Assembly (NCBI GenBank): GCA_014860395.1
Contig: JACZJU010000048.1
Coordinates: 1-64,000, forward strand
Direction: 5' to 3'
DNA: 64,000 bases
From: Burkholderiales bacterium
GTDB lineage: Bacteria > Pseudomonadota > Gammaproteobacteria > Burkholderiales > SG8-39
Below the pieces are notes generated by a model. The model was not told where the DNA came from. It saw only the letters and a list, made by a program, of their open reading frames with translations, and did not search any database. Position numbers and translations under genes: made by a program. Below, in pieces: positions 11,393 through 25,143 of the stretch (its first letter is position 1; the number at the start of each line of letters is the position of its first letter).

Positions 11393-12565
11393 TTAGCTTA
11401 GTCCGCGCTCGAGATCGGCTTGAATGTCGCCGAGCGACTCCAGGCCAACAGCGACGCGCAACAACCCCTCGCCTATGCCCGCCGCCTTGCGCGCTTCGGC
11501 GCTGATACGGCCATGGGTGGTCGTGGCAGGATGGGTAATCGTGGTCTTGGTGTCGCCAAGATTGGCGGTGATCGAAATCATGCGCGTCTCATCAACCACC
11601 CGCCACGCCGTCTCCCTCCCCCCCTTGACCTCGAACGACACCACCGCGCCGCCGAGGCGCTGCTGCTTCTTCGCCAGTGCATATTGCGGATGCGAAGGCA
11701 GGCCGGGATAGTACACGCGCTCGATGCCGGTGTGCCGTTCCAGCCACTGCGCCAACTGCAGCGCAGCCTGCGACTGCGCGTCCATGCGTATGCGCAATGT
11801 TTCCAGCCCCTTCAGCAGCACCCAGGCATTGAACGGAGAAAGGCTCGGCCCGGCTGTACGCAAGAAGCCGTAAACGCCGTCCATTACCGCTCCCCGTGGT
11901 CCCACCACCGCTCCGCCCAGCACCCTGCCCTGACCGTCCAGATATTTGGTCGCCGAATGAATCACCAAGTCCGCTCCGAGTTTCAGCGGCTGCTGCAGTG
12001 CCGGTGTACAAAAACAATTGTCCACCGCCAGCAGCGCACCCGCGCTTCTGGCTACCGCCGCCAGCGCCGCGATATCCGCGATCTCGGTAAGCGGGTTGGA
12101 CGGGGTCTCGACAAACAGCAGCTTGGTGTCCGGGCGCAACGCCCCCTCCCAGGCGGCGACACTGGCGCCGGCGACGAAGGTGGTCTCCACGCCGAATTTG
12201 CCCAGGATGTTGGAGAACAGTTGCACCGTAGAGCCGAATACACTGGCCGAGCACAGCACATGGTCGCCCGCCTTGAGCACGGTCATGGCCGTCGCCAGTA
12301 TCGCGGACATGCCCGAGGCAGTGGCAACGCAGGCCTCGGCGCCTTCGAGGGCCGCGAGGCGCTCCTGGAAAGCGCTCACCGTGGGGTTGGTGAAGCGCGA
12401 ATAAATATTGCCTTCCGCGCCGCCGGTGAATCGCGCCGCCGCCTGGGCTGCGTTCTCGAACACAAAACTCGAGGTGAGATACATCGCCTCGGAATGTTCG
12501 CCGAACTGGCTGCGGTGGATGCCGGTGCGCACCGCCAGGGTATCGAATTCGCTTGTGTCTGCCAT
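11393..12565 (-). CDS. metZ: O-succinylhomoserine sulfhydrylase
   Basis: Cys/Met-metabolism PLP family (SATKYLDGQGRVLGG); next to purF-cvpA. Confidence 0.92.
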   Translation of the reverse strand: MADTSEFDTLAVRTGIHRSQFGEHSEAMYLTSSFVFENAAQAAARFTGGAEGNIYSRFTNPTVSAFQERLAALEGAEACVATASGMSAILATAMTVLKAGDHVLCSASVFGSTVQLFSNILGKFGVETTFVAGASVAAWEGALRPDTKLLFVETPSNPLTEIADIAALAAVARSAGALLAVDNCFCTPALQQPLKLGADLVIHSATKYLDGQGRVLGGAVVGPRGAVMDGVYGFLRTAGPSLSPFNAWVLLKGLETLRIRMDAQSQAALQLAQWLERHTGIERVYYPGLPSHPQYALAKKQQRLGGAVVSFEVKGGRETAWRVVDETRMISITANLGDTKTTITHPATTTHGRISAEARKAAGIGEGLLRVAVGLESLGDIQADLERGLS

Positions 12566-12586
12566 GATTCCGCCCGGTCAAAATGC

Positions 12587-12620
12587 AAAAAACCCGCCTA
12601 GCTTTGGCTAAGACGGGTTT
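12587..12620 (-). terminator. Intrinsic terminator between purF and metZ
   Basis: On the minus strand AAACCCGTCTTAGCCAAAGCTAGGCGGGTTTTTTG. Confidence 0.85.
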
Positions 12621-12746
12621 CCCACGCTTTAGCTGTATTTGTTTGCCGGTCGGTGAACCAGGAACCGGCTGCGCCCGCAAGCTATGCTTCAAATCGGCGC
12701 AGCGCTACGTTACTACCGTAGCGCGAAGGTGTCAATCAACACCCTT

Positions 12747-14270
<1,524 letters not shown>

Positions 14271-14274
14271 GGTT

Positions 14275-14763
14275 TCACCTGTAACGGATGCGTTGCGCCA
14301 AATCTTTCGGTAGCGCCGGCCTCGCAGCCAGCACCGCAGTTTCAACCGGGCCGGACAGCGCGGCCTCGCGCCAGAACGACTCCTTCGGCAAGCTGGTCAA
14401 CCCGGCGAACATTACACCGATGAACACAATCACCGCCCCGCGAACGAACCCGAACAAGGCGCCTACGGCGCGGTCGGTAAAACCAAGGCCTGCCGCATGA
14501 AACAGCTTGGCCAGCAGTAAGCCGACCGTTCCAGACAGCAGCAGCACACCGAGAAAAATCACCAGGTAAGCGATGACCACCCTCAGCATATGCGACAAAC
14601 TCGCAGGCAGCCACTGCGCCAGTTCCTGTGCAAACAGCCCCGACAGTATCAGCGCCGCTGCCCATCCCGCCAGCGCGGTGATTTCCCTCACCACCCCACG
14701 AAATAGCGCCAGCAGCATCGACAGACCGACGATGATGACTACGGCATAGTCAAACCATGTCAT
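14275..14763 (-). CDS. cvpA: CvpA family membrane protein
   Basis: Multiple TM segments; adjacent to purF as is typical. Confidence 0.92.
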   Translation of the reverse strand: MTWFDYAVVIIVGLSMLLALFRGVVREITALAGWAAALILSGLFAQELAQWLPASLSHMLRVVIAYLVIFLGVLLLSGTVGLLLAKLFHAAGLGFTDRAVGALFGFVRGAVIVFIGVMFAGLTSLPKESFWREAALSGPVETAVLAARPALPKDLAQRIRYR

Positions 14764-15374
14764 CGGCTTACGACGGCACCGGGCTTGAGTCCCATCTTCT
14801 CCAGCTTGGCACGCGCCTTCTCCGCAGCCTCCTTGCTCGCAAAAGGCCCGGCGCGCACGCGCGTCAGCTCGCCCTTGCTGGTCTTGACCGGCTCAGTATA
14901 TGACTTAACCCCGGCCGCAGAAAGCTTGCTGCGCATCTGCTTTACGTTTGCCTCATCGGCGAATGCGTCGAGGGCCACGACCCAGGCCTGGTCATTAAGT
15001 GCCGCCCTTGCGCGCAACTCTTCGGCCTTGCTTTGCGACTTGGGCGCCTCCTTCGCTGGCGCCGGTTCTGCATTGGCCTCTAGCGTAGCCGCCTTGACCG
15101 CAGCAGGTGGCTCGGCTTTCACCGGCGCAGGCTTGGCTTTTGCCTCAGGGGCAGACGCGGCGGGCATGGCGGGGGCGGGCGAAACGACACCGGATTTGAA
15201 GCCGCTGGATTCCTGGTTGGGGATCTGCACGCTGAGCGGCGGGCCGGCCGGCCCCGGCTCCTTGTCCAGAATGAGCGGCAGTATGATGACGACGAAAGTC
15301 ACCAAGGCGATGGCGCCGACCAGGCGGCGACGGGCTCGCCGTTTCAGCTGCAGGGCTTCTTCGCTTTCGGCCAT
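14760..15374 (-). CDS. SPOR-domain (DedD-like) protein
   Basis: N-terminal cytoplasmic/TM region, Ala/Pro/Lys linker, C-terminal SPOR-like domain (WVVALDAFADEANVKQMRSKL...RVRAGPF). Confidence 0.9.
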   Translation of the reverse strand: MAESEEALQLKRRARRRLVGAIALVTFVVIILPLILDKEPGPAGPPLSVQIPNQESSGFKSGVVSPAPAMPAASAPEAKAKPAPVKAEPPAAVKAATLEANAEPAPAKEAPKSQSKAEELRARAALNDQAWVVALDAFADEANVKQMRSKLSAAGVKSYTEPVKTSKGELTRVRAGPFASKEAAEKARAKLEKMGLKPGAVVSR

Positions 15375-15407
15375 CTACGCCTTTGCATACATTGCTAATT
15401 CAGGGGG

Positions 15408-15487
15408 CCAAGGTGGCAAAGGACGGGCCCCTCCCGCCCTTCATGCTCCGCCAAGCCGCTTCGGCAACGCTGAAACGACCTCTAGCG
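15408..15487. repeat. Probable degenerate copy of short palindromic repeat family II
   Basis: CCCTTCATGCTCCGCCAAGCCGCTTCGGCAACGCTGAAACGACCTCTAGC; about 22/30 identity by eye to the distal half of copy 1. Confidence 0.45.
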
Positions 15488-16753
15488 CTTCCCCCGGGCA
15501 GCGATTACATCCGCCACGGTAAGGAAGGATCCGAACACAAGGATTCTATCATTTTCGGCGGCGCCGCTGCGCGCAGCTGCATAGGCGGTCGCTGGATTTT
15601 CGAACTCGCGCACCGCGTTCACCCCCGCCTGACGCAGCGCCTGCGCCAATTCGGCCGCCTGCGCGCCCCGCGGCGGTGGCAGGCTGCAGACGAACCAACG
15701 GTCTATGTACTTTGCCAGCACGCTCACCACACCGAGTATATCCTTGTCCCGCAGCATGCCGAATACAGCCGAGGTGCCGGAGCAGGGCTCTAGATCCGAC
15801 AGATTTTGCGCGAGCACTGCGGCTGCCTGCGGGTTGTGCCCCACATCGAGCACCAGCGCGGGGTGTCCCGGCAGCAGCTGAAAACGCCCGGGCAATTCCA
15901 CCTCGGCCAAACCCTGGCGCAGTTGGCGCTCGGACACGGGCAGACGCTCGCGCAGCGTGTCCAATGCCGCCAGCGCAGCGCTCGCGTTCTGCAGCTGTAT
16001 CTTGCCGCGTAGCGCTGGGCAGGGCAAGCCGGACTTCCTGCCCGCCGGCCCCCGGAACGACCAGAGTTCGCCCTCGTCCTGGTAGCCGAAATCCTGCCCG
16101 ATGCGCAGCAATCGGGCACCCACCGCCTGCGCCTGTGCCGCTACCGACGGCGGCGCCGCCGGGTCGGCGAGCACGGCCGGTTTTTCGGCGCGGAAGATGC
16201 CTGCTTTTTCATGACCGATGGCTTCGAGCGTGGTGCCGAGGTAATCCATGTGGTCCATGCCGATGCTGGTGATGATGGCGCAATCGGCATCAAAGGCATT
16301 CACCGCGTCCAGGCGCCCGCCCATACCGACCTCAAGCACCAGCACGCCCACGGCGCTGCGCAGAAAGAGATCCACTGCGGCGAGCGTGCCGAATTCGAAA
16401 TAAGTTAGCCGATTATCGCCACTTTGCTCTGTCCTGGCAGCCTCCACCCGCGCGAACGCGGCAGCGAGCGCCGCATCATCGACCTCCCGCCGGGCGATGC
16501 GCACGCGCTCGTTGTAGCGCAGCAGATGTGGCGAAGTGTAGAGGCCGACGCGATAGCCGGCCGCCGTGAGGATCGCCTCCAACATGGCGCAGGTCGAACC
16601 TTTGCCGTTGGTGCCGGCGACCGTGATAACAGGCACCGCAGGCGCGAGACCCATCGCGACGCGCACGCGACCGACCCGCTCCAGCCCGAGGGCGATGGTC
16701 TGCGGATGCTGCCGCTCGATGTAGGCGAGCCAGCCGGCGAGGTCTTTGGGCAA
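15482..16753 (-). CDS. folC: Dihydrofolate synthase / folylpolyglutamate synthase
   Basis: TVAGTNGKGST P-loop; GMGGRLDAVNAF; FolC family. Confidence 0.95.
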   Translation of the reverse strand: MPKDLAGWLAYIERQHPQTIALGLERVGRVRVAMGLAPAVPVITVAGTNGKGSTCAMLEAILTAAGYRVGLYTSPHLLRYNERVRIARREVDDAALAAAFARVEAARTEQSGDNRLTYFEFGTLAAVDLFLRSAVGVLVLEVGMGGRLDAVNAFDADCAIITSIGMDHMDYLGTTLEAIGHEKAGIFRAEKPAVLADPAAPPSVAAQAQAVGARLLRIGQDFGYQDEGELWSFRGPAGRKSGLPCPALRGKIQLQNASAALAALDTLRERLPVSERQLRQGLAEVELPGRFQLLPGHPALVLDVGHNPQAAAVLAQNLSDLEPCSGTSAVFGMLRDKDILGVVSVLAKYIDRWFVCSLPPPRGAQAAELAQALRQAGVNAVREFENPATAYAAARSGAAENDRILVFGSFLTVADVIAARGKR

Positions 16754-16771
16754 ATTGAAACGCCGAGGAAT

Positions 16772-17641
16772 TCAGGCGCTCTCTGGCGCGATGCGCAGCA
16801 ACAGCGTAATCAGCTGCGCCAACCGGTCGCGCATCTGGCGTCGGTCGACGATCATGTCGATAGCGCCTTTTTCCAGCAGGAACTCGGCGCGCTGAAAACC
16901 TTCAGGCAATTTCTCGCGCACGGTCTGTTCGATCACGCGCGGGCCGGCGAATCCGATCAGCGCCTTGGGCTCAGCGATGATTACGTCGCCGAGCATGGCG
17001 AAACTCGCCGACACGCCGCCCATGGTGGGATCCGCAAGCACTGAAATGAAAGGCAGTCTGCGCGCGCTGAGCTGCGTCAGCGCCGCGGTGGTCTTGGCCA
17101 TCTGCATCAGCGAGAGCAGCCCCTCCTGCATGCGTGCGCCGCCGGTGGCGGTGAAACATACGAACGGCAGGTTCTGCTCCACGCACACCTGCACGCCGCG
17201 CACGAAACGCTCGCCCACCACCGAACCCATCGATCCACCCATGAATTCAAACTCGAATACGGCCGCAACCAGGGGAACGGTTTTGATTGCGCCTTGCATC
17301 ACCACCAATGCGTCAGTCTCGCCGGTCTGCCGCTGCGCATCCGCAAGGCGGTCGCCATAGCGCTTGCTGTCCTTGAACTTGAGGCTGTCCACCGGCAACA
17401 CCTCGGCACCTATCTCGAACCGGCCCTCCGGATCGAGCAGCATGTCTATGCGCGCGCGCGCGGAAAGCCGGTTATGGTAATTGCACTTCGGACAGACATT
17501 GAGGTTCTTTTCCAGATCGGTGGCGTACAGCACCGCGTCGCAGGACCCGCATTTGATCCATAGCCCCTCGGGCACGGCGCGCTTGCTCGGGCCGATCGAG
17601 CGCTTGATCTTGGGCGGCAGCAGTTTCTGCAACCAGCTCAT
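16772..17641 (-). CDS. accD: Acetyl-CoA carboxylase carboxyltransferase beta subunit
   Basis: N-terminal zinc ribbon [44 protein letters not shown]. Confidence 0.98.
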   Translation of the reverse strand: MSWLQKLLPPKIKRSIGPSKRAVPEGLWIKCGSCDAVLYATDLEKNLNVCPKCNYHNRLSARARIDMLLDPEGRFEIGAEVLPVDSLKFKDSKRYGDRLADAQRQTGETDALVVMQGAIKTVPLVAAVFEFEFMGGSMGSVVGERFVRGVQVCVEQNLPFVCFTATGGARMQEGLLSLMQMAKTTAALTQLSARRLPFISVLADPTMGGVSASFAMLGDVIIAEPKALIGFAGPRVIEQTVREKLPEGFQRAEFLLEKGAIDMIVDRRQMRDRLAQLITLLLRIAPESA

Positions 17642-18438
17642 TTTGCATCCAGCGCTGCGCGTATGCCCTGCAGGAACCGGCTCGCGTACAGCACCTGTTC
17701 GCCCGCCGGAGCAGCTTCCATCTGCTGAATAATGGCACTGCCGATGACCACCGCGTCGGCCAAGGCCGCGACAGCCTTGGCCGTGGCGGCGTCGCGGATA
17801 CCGAACCCTACGCCCACCGGCAGCTTGGTCTCGCGCCGGATCCTAGGAATCTTCTCGGCCACCTCGGTCAGATCGAGGTGCCCTGCCCCGGTAACGCCTT
17901 TCAGCGAAACGTAGTAGAGGTAGCCGCTGGCAAGCCGAGACACCTGCGCAATGCGTGCGTCGCTCGAGGTCGGTGCAAGCAGGAAGATCAGGTCCATGCC
18001 GTGGCTGCGCACGAGACCAGCGAAGGACTCGCACTCCTCCGGCGGATAGTCCACCACCAGTACGCCGTCCACGCCGGCTTGCTGCGCCTCTTCGACGAAG
18101 CGCTCCGCCCCCATCGCCTCAATCGGATTGGCATAGCCCATCAGCACCACCGGCGTAGCCTTATTCGTGGCGCGAAACCCGCGCACGAATCCAAGCACCC
18201 CGTCCAATCCCACGCCGTGACGCAGAGCACGATCGCTGGCACGCTGGACCACCGGGCCATCGGCCATGGGATCGGAGAACGGCACGCCGAGTTCGATTAC
18301 GTCCGCGCCTGCTTCGACCAGCGCATGCATCAGCGGCACCGTCATGCCGGGCTCCGGATCGCCGGCGGTGACGAAGGGGATCAGCGCCTTTCGGTGGCTC
18401 CGGGCAAGTTGCTCGAATGTGGCCTGGATGCGCGACAT
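17638..18438 (-). CDS. trpA: Tryptophan synthase alpha chain
   Basis: [26 protein letters not shown] motifs; start overlaps accD region. Confidence 0.98.
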   Translation of the reverse strand: MSRIQATFEQLARSHRKALIPFVTAGDPEPGMTVPLMHALVEAGADVIELGVPFSDPMADGPVVQRASDRALRHGVGLDGVLGFVRGFRATNKATPVVLMGYANPIEAMGAERFVEEAQQAGVDGVLVVDYPPEECESFAGLVRSHGMDLIFLLAPTSSDARIAQVSRLASGYLYYVSLKGVTGAGHLDLTEVAEKIPRIRRETKLPVGVGFGIRDAATAKAVAALADAVVIGSAIIQQMEAAPAGEQVLYASRFLQGIRAALDAK

Positions 18439-18445
18439 TAGGATT

Positions 18446-19243
18446 TCACAATACAGAAGTAAGACTTGCCGCCGCGCGCTTCACGCGTTGGTTGCCGTTC
18501 ACTGCCTTGGCAACGCGCTTTTCCACAATGGCGAAATAGTCGGGGTTGAGTTCGAAACCGATGAAATTGCGTCCGTGGCGGATCGCCGCCGCCGCCGAAG
18601 TGCCGCTGCCCATGAACGGGTCGAGCACGACGCCGCGCGCCGGGCAGCTCGCCAGCACCATGCGCTCAATGATTTCCAGCGGCTTTTGCGTCGGATGGTC
18701 CTCACGCTCGGCATGTTGGCGATGCAGACGCGACACGCTCCACACGTCCTTGGGGTTATAGCCTTCTTCCAGCCATTTCTTGCCGACGAATATGGAGCGC
18801 GAGCGCGCCTTCTTGGTTTCGGCGTCATAAGGAATGCGCACGGCATCGACATCGAAGTGGTAGTCGCGCGACTTGACGAAAAAGCCGATGTTGTCGTGCA
18901 CCGAGGAAAATTTGCGCGTGCTGCCGCCCATGCTCGGGACCCTGCGGTCCCAGATGATTTCGTTCACCATGGCAAGCCGGGTCTTGAGATAGCTGAAGAC
19001 TTCCGGGCTGTGCTGCCAGGTGAGAAACACGTACAGGCTGCCGTTCGCCTTCAACTTGGGCACAACGGCGTCGATCCAGCGCCGGCTCCAGGCGAGATAC
19101 TCATCCGCGGCCAGACGATCGGAATCGTTGCCGTAGTCCTTGCCCAGGCCATAGGGCGGATCGGCAATAACCAGATCCACGGAGGCGTCGGCAACTTGGC
19201 CAATCCCGGCCACGGCATCCTCGTTGTAGAGCAGCGCGCTCAT
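18446..19243 (-). CDS. Site-specific DNA methyltransferase (N4/N6, DPPY type), no restriction partner
   Basis: [17 protein letters not shown] and [13 protein letters not shown] motifs; located between trpB and trpA. Confidence 0.93.
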   Translation of the reverse strand: MSALLYNEDAVAGIGQVADASVDLVIADPPYGLGKDYGNDSDRLAADEYLAWSRRWIDAVVPKLKANGSLYVFLTWQHSPEVFSYLKTRLAMVNEIIWDRRVPSMGGSTRKFSSVHDNIGFFVKSRDYHFDVDAVRIPYDAETKKARSRSIFVGKKWLEEGYNPKDVWSVSRLHRQHAEREDHPTQKPLEIIERMVLASCPARGVVLDPFMGSGTSAAAAIRHGRNFIGFELNPDYFAIVEKRVAKAVNGNQRVKRAAASLTSVL

Positions 19244-19254
19244 TCCGATCCCGG

Positions 19255-20440
<1,186 letters not shown>

Positions 20441-20454
<14 letters not shown>

Positions 20455-21064
20455 TCTTTACTCCCGTTACGAAGGCCGCGATCTTCGCGGCGTCCTTGAC
20501 CCCTTTTGCCGCTTCCACGCCACTGGACACGTCCACCGCCCAAGGCCGGGCTTGGCGCACGGCCGCGCCCACGTTGTCCGGCGTAAGCCCGCCCGAGAGT
20601 ATGACGGGTCTGGCCAGATCGCGTGGGATCAACTTCCAGTCGAAAGACTCGCCGGTGCCACCGTATAGCTGGTCATGGTAGGCGTCCAACAGCCAGCCCT
20701 GCGCCTCATGATAGGGCGACAGGTATTGTACCAAATCGGTCTCCGGCCTGACCCGCGCGGCCTTGATGTACGGCAGGCCGAAGCTGCCGCAGAAATCGGG
20801 CGCTTCGTCGCCATGGAACTGCAGCAGGCCGATAGGGCAGCCGCGCAGCACCGACTCGACTTGATCCCGCGTCGGATCGACGAACAGGCCGACCACGGTG
20901 ACGAATGGCGGAACTGCCGCAGTAATCGCGCGCGCCTGATCGAGGCGCACGCATCGCGGACTGCGTGCATAGAACACCAGTCCGATGGCGTCGGCGCCCA
21001 ATTGCGCTGTGGCGCGCGCATCCTCCACCCGCGTGATGCCGCAAATTTTGACTCGTGTCCTCAC
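20441..21064 (-). CDS. trpF: Phosphoribosylanthranilate isomerase
   Basis: VKICGIT start (GTG at 21064, overlapping the truA stop); [19 protein letters not shown]. Confidence 0.96.
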
Positions 21065-21858
21065 ACCAATACCTGCTCCGGAAAAGCAATTCGACTGGAT
21101 TCGAAGGCGGGCAGCCCCCACCCGGGCGCGTATTCCACTCCCGCGAGATACAACCCATCCGGGGAAAACGTCGGTGCCGCCCGACAGCGATCGCGGCCAG
21201 CCAGCACTTCGGCCATCCAGCCCGGAGGATACTTCCGCTTGCCCACGTACACCAGGCAACCGACGATATTGCGCACCATGTGATGCAGAAAGCCGTTGGC
21301 GGTGAATTCGAAACGCAGGTGGGCGCCGCGTTGTTCCAGTGTCCAGGAGCGCAATGTGCGCACCGGGCTCTTCGCCTGGCACTCGCTGGAGCGAAATGCG
21401 CTGAAATCGTGCTCGCCGGCAAGATGGCCCAGCGCCGAGCGCATCGCATCCGCATCCAGCGGCAGATGGAACCAACCCACCCGGCCGTGGTGCAGCGCCG
21501 GCCGCACCGGATGGTTGTAGAGCACATAGCGGTAGGTACGCGACACGGCCGAGTAGCGCGCATGAAAATCGTCGGCCACCGGCGCGGCCCATTGCACCGC
21601 CACAGCTTGCGTCAGCAGCGTGTTGACGCCGCGCACCCATGCCGACTCCGGGCGCACTGCGGCGGTCTCGAAATGCGCCACCTGCGCCAAGGCGTGCACA
21701 CCGGCATCGGTGCGGCCGGCTGCTGCAAGGCGCACGCGCTCGCCGCCAATGGACGCAAGCGCGCGCTCCAGGTGATCCTGGACGGTATCGCCGGAAGGCT
21801 GCGACTGCCAGCCGTGGAAACGGCTGCCGTCGTACTCTATGCCAATTGCGATTTTCAT
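21061..21858 (-). CDS. truA: tRNA pseudouridine(38-40) synthase
   Basis: AAGRTDAGVHA motif; MKIAIGIEYDGSRFHGWQ start. Confidence 0.97.
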   Translation of the reverse strand: MKIAIGIEYDGSRFHGWQSQPSGDTVQDHLERALASIGGERVRLAAAGRTDAGVHALAQVAHFETAAVRPESAWVRGVNTLLTQAVAVQWAAPVADDFHARYSAVSRTYRYVLYNHPVRPALHHGRVGWFHLPLDADAMRSALGHLAGEHDFSAFRSSECQAKSPVRTLRSWTLEQRGAHLRFEFTANGFLHHMVRNIVGCLVYVGKRKYPPGWMAEVLAGRDRCRAAPTFSPDGLYLAGVEYAPGWGLPAFESSRIAFPEQVLV

Positions 21859-21946
21859 GATTCCCGGTTCAATCAGCGCTGGGCTTGAAGCACAATATGC
21901 AGCACCAGCCTTTCGAACAGCTTGCGCCAGGTCACGCGGGTCCATC

Positions 21947-21977
21947 AAAAACAAAACCCCGGGACCAGCCCGGGGTT
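21947..21977 (-). terminator. Intrinsic terminator after fimV
   Basis: Minus strand AACCCCGGGCTGGTCCCGGGGTTTTGTTTTT, 20 nt after the fimV stop. Confidence 0.9.
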
Positions 21978-21996
21978 GACTTATTCTTCCGAAGTG

Positions 21997-24900
21997 TCAG
22001 CCCAGGGCTGCGAGCATGTTTTGCGCTTGCTGCTGCTGGGCCGTGTCGCCTTCCTTCAGCACTTCGTCGAGCAGTTCGCGCGCGCCTTCCATGTCGCCCA
22101 TCTCCTGATAGGCTTTGGCCAGATCGAGCTTGGTTGCCACCTCCTGCCAATGCGCGTCCGGCGATAGAGCCGCCTCGCCCGGCGCGCCGAGATCCAGGCT
22201 GATCGAAGACAGATCCAGTGGTGCCGATGTTGCCTCTTCTTTCTGCTCCGGCAGATTCAGATTGAAGTCGAAATCGACCCCACTCTCACCCGCGGCGGCC
22301 TCTGTGGCAGGAGATTTCGGGACTTCGATCGCCGGAACCTCCGTAGCCTCGGACGCGGGAACACCCTGCGCCTCGGGCGTGGAACCCGCCGGGAGCTCAA
22401 GCGCGGGGGGCTCCGGAGACTCAGGTTCAGGCACCGCCGGGAGTTCAAGGGCGGGCGTCTCAGAGGGCACCTCGGGTACGGCTGCTTCCGGAGTCTCCGA
22501 GGCAGGAGTCTCAGGGGCTTCGAGGGCGCTAGCCTCTGGGGACTCGGGCTCGGCGAAAGCCCTCGAAGGTGCAGACTCTTCCGCAGCATCGGGCAGTTCA
22601 AAATCGAAATCGATGGACGCAGTCGCGTCGGCCGGAGTATCAGCCGCCGCGTTCTCCGAACCGGGCGCGTCCGAGGACCGCTGCTCCGCTTCGGCAGACT
22701 CGGACTTCTTCTCCTCGCCACCGCCCAAGTCCAGATCGAAGCCAAGATCGGCAGCCGCTTCCGGCTCGGCTTCCGCTGCAGGCTCCGACGGTGGGGCATC
22801 AGACTTCTCAGGTTCGCTCAGGCCTAGATCGAAATCCAATCCCGCGGAAACTTCCGTCTCGGCGGCACCTTCCGCTGCAGCCTCCGGCGGCTCGGTCTGC
22901 TCGGGCTCGCCCAAGCCGAGATCAAAATCCAACCCCGGCGAAGATTCCGCCTTCCCGCCCGTCTCGAGCACAATATCCGGAGCGCGCTCTGTCCCGGAAA
23001 CAACTTGTGTATCGATGACAGCATGGGCCTCGGCTTGGCTGCCGCCATAGAGCGGATTTCCCGGGTCAAGCTGAGCACCGAGGGCAGCAGCTTTATCCCA
23101 GTCTGCCCCCGCTCCCCCGGTGGCAGCTTGCAGCTCAGCCGCCACAACCGCAAATGCCTTGGCATCTTTGCGGTTGGCGTAAATCTCCAGCAATTTGGCG
23201 CGTATCGGCTGACGCGACGGATCCTTGGCCAACGCCTCCTTGAGGATCTCCTCGGCCTGCATATCCCGGCCATAAGCCATGTAGACGTCGGCCTCGGCGA
23301 TGGGATCGACTTCCTCGACGTCGCTCGCCGTTGCGGCGCCACTCGGGCCGAATTCGGTCTGACTCTCGCCAGCGCCCGTGTCGATCTTGGCGCCGGCGCC
23401 AAACACGGAGTCGGTTGCCAGGTCAGGCGCAACCATTACGCTGCTTTCCATTTTCTGCAGGCTCTTCTTGCGCCGCCAGGCGTAATAGAAATAGCCGGCG
23501 AACAGGAGCACCAGGAAACCCCCACCGCCGTAAAGGGCCAACTCGTTGCCGAGAATTTCATCGAGCAAGCTCGGTTCTGGCGCAGGCGGCGGCGGAGGCG
23601 GCGCAACCTTGCGTGGTGCCTGGGGTGCCGCAGGCTTAGGCGCAGGAGGAGTGGGCGCCGCCTTTGCTGCCTCTTCGACTTTGGCCGGTTCATCTGCTTT
23701 GGCCGGCTCCGGCGCCTTCTGCGCCTCCACCGGTTTCGCTGGCGCCGGTTCCGGCGCCTTGGCGGGCTCGACCGGTTTAGCCGCGCCGGCCTTGGCTGCC
23801 TGCTGCTGCAACTGCGCGCCGGGGGCGCTTTTGAGTTCTAGCAGTTTCTGCATGTCCTGCAGATTCTTCTCGAGCATCGCGATGCGCTCGTTCGCCTCCT
23901 TGATCTCCTTCTCTTTCGCGAACAAGTCTTCCTGCAACCCTTGCGGGCTGCGCTTGGCACCAGGCTTGCCCGCCTCCTCCGTCTGCGAAAGCTTGAGCTG
24001 GTCCTTGGCCTCCTTGGCCGCCGCCGGCTTGTCTTCTACCCTGGCCGTAATCTTGCCGCTCACGCTTTGGCGACGTTCGTCTGCGCGCTCGGGTGCTGCG
24101 GCCACGGCGGCGCCCAACTTGCGCCGATATTCGTTGAAATCGGCAGCCTGCGCCAGGATCGTTCGCGTAGCCTCTTCCTGATCGACTGAAGCGGCTACCT
24201 CCATGTCGGGAATATTGAGTATCTTTCCGGCACGAATGCGGTTGATGTTGTCGCCGTCGAATTGATCCGCATTACTGCGATACAACGCTATCAGCATTTG
24301 CTGCAAGCTGACACTGTCCGGTCTGTTGGCGTTCGCAATCTTGGTCAGGGTATCGCCGCGCTTCACCTGATAGCTTGCAACGGCCTTCGGTGCTGCCTCC
24401 TTCGGTGCAGCAGCGCTGGGGGCTGCTGCCTTCGGCGCTACCGGCTTCGGTGCTATTGCCTTCGGCGCTGCCGATTCTGGGACGCGGGCGGCGCGTGGCG
24501 CGGCCATGCCGGACGGGCGAGCGTCCGGCAGCGGTTGCTTTGGCATCTCCACAGACTTGATCTCTGGCGCCTCCGTAACCGGCGTAGCCATCGCGGGCGC
24601 GGCCTGCGGCGGCTTGTATTCGGGGGGGTCGAGCAGGAAGGTATATTCGCGCACCAGACGGCCAGTGGCCCAATCGAGCTCGACCATCAGGTCAAGGAAC
24701 GGCTCGTTGATTGGCTGCCCCGAACTTAGGACGACGACATAACGATCTTCGCTGCGCTGTTCGATGCGGAATTTGACCGACAGCAGCGCGCCGCTATACT
24801 CGATGTTGGCTTTTCGAAATACGTCTGCAGGCGGCAGGCGCACGCTAAGATTATCTGCCTCGCCCTTTTGCAAAGCGAGCAGTTCGATCTCGGCCTTCAA

Positions 24901-25017
24901 AGGTTGTCCCAAGGCGGAAAATACAGTCAGCTTACCGAGGCCAGCGGCTGCTGCCAGCGACGGCAGCAACAGTAGTGCCAAAGCCAACGCGCTTGTTCTT
25001 ATGACGGATTTACCCAC
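21997..25017 (-). CDS. fimV: FimV-family peptidoglycan-binding (LysM) protein with acidic low-complexity region
   Basis: Signal peptide, LysM region YQVKRGDTLTKIANANR, TM helix, Glu/Pro/Ala-rich repeats, C-terminal AKAYQEMGDMEGARELLDEVL FimV motif. Confidence 0.93.
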   Translation of the reverse strand: MGKSVIRTSALALALLLLPSLAAAAGLGKLTVFSALGQPLKAEIELLALQKGEADNLSVRLPPADVFRKANIEYSGALLSVKFRIEQRSEDRYVVVLSSGQPINEPFLDLMVELDWATGRLVREYTFLLDPPEYKPPQAAPAMATPVTEAPEIKSVEMPKQPLPDARPSGMAAPRAARVPESAAPKAIAPKPVAPKAAAPSAAAPKEAAPKAVASYQVKRGDTLTKIANANRPDSVSLQQMLIALYRSNADQFDGDNINRIRAGKILNIPDMEVAASVDQEEATRTILAQAADFNEYRRKLGAAVAAAPERADERRQSVSGKITARVEDKPAAAKEAKDQLKLSQTEEAGKPGAKRSPQGLQEDLFAKEKEIKEANERIAMLEKNLQDMQKLLELKSAPGAQLQQQAAKAGAAKPVEPAKAPEPAPAKPVEAQKAPEPAKADEPAKVEEAAKAAPTPPAPKPAAPQAPRKVAPPPPPPAPEPSLLDEILGNELALYGGGGFLVLLFAGYFYYAWRRKKSLQKMESSVMVAPDLATDSVFGAGAKIDTGAGESQTEFGPSGAATASDVEEVDPIAEADVYMAYGRDMQAEEILKEALAKDPSRQPIRAKLLEIYANRKDAKAFAVVAAELQAATGGAGADWDKAAALGAQLDPGNPLYGGSQAEAHAVIDTQVVSGTERAPDIVLETGGKAESSPGLDFDLGLGEPEQTEPPEAAAEGAAETEVSAGLDFDLGLSEPEKSDAPPSEPAAEAEPEAAADLGFDLDLGGGEEKKSESAEAEQRSSDAPGSENAAADTPADATASIDFDFELPDAAEESAPSRAFAEPESPEASALEAPETPASETPEAAVPEVPSETPALELPAVPEPESPEPPALELPAGSTPEAQGVPASEATEVPAIEVPKSPATEAAAGESGVDFDFNLNLPEQKEEATSAPLDLSSISLDLGAPGEAALSPDAHWQEVATKLDLAKAYQEMGDMEGARELLDEVLKEGDTAQQQQAQNMLAALG

Positions 25018-25143
25018 CTTCCACCCCTGCAGACGTTTGTGGATTAACTAAATTAACATCATAGCCTTAGCCTTGCAAGCTAATCTTTCTTGTCATGAAA
25101 GTGCCTCAAGCCGGATATTTTTCAAACAAAAACCCGAACTCGG

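Noticed and set aside
22200-24600. Repetitive low-complexity DNA
   Set aside because: Explained by the Ala/Pro/Glu-rich coding repeats of FimV
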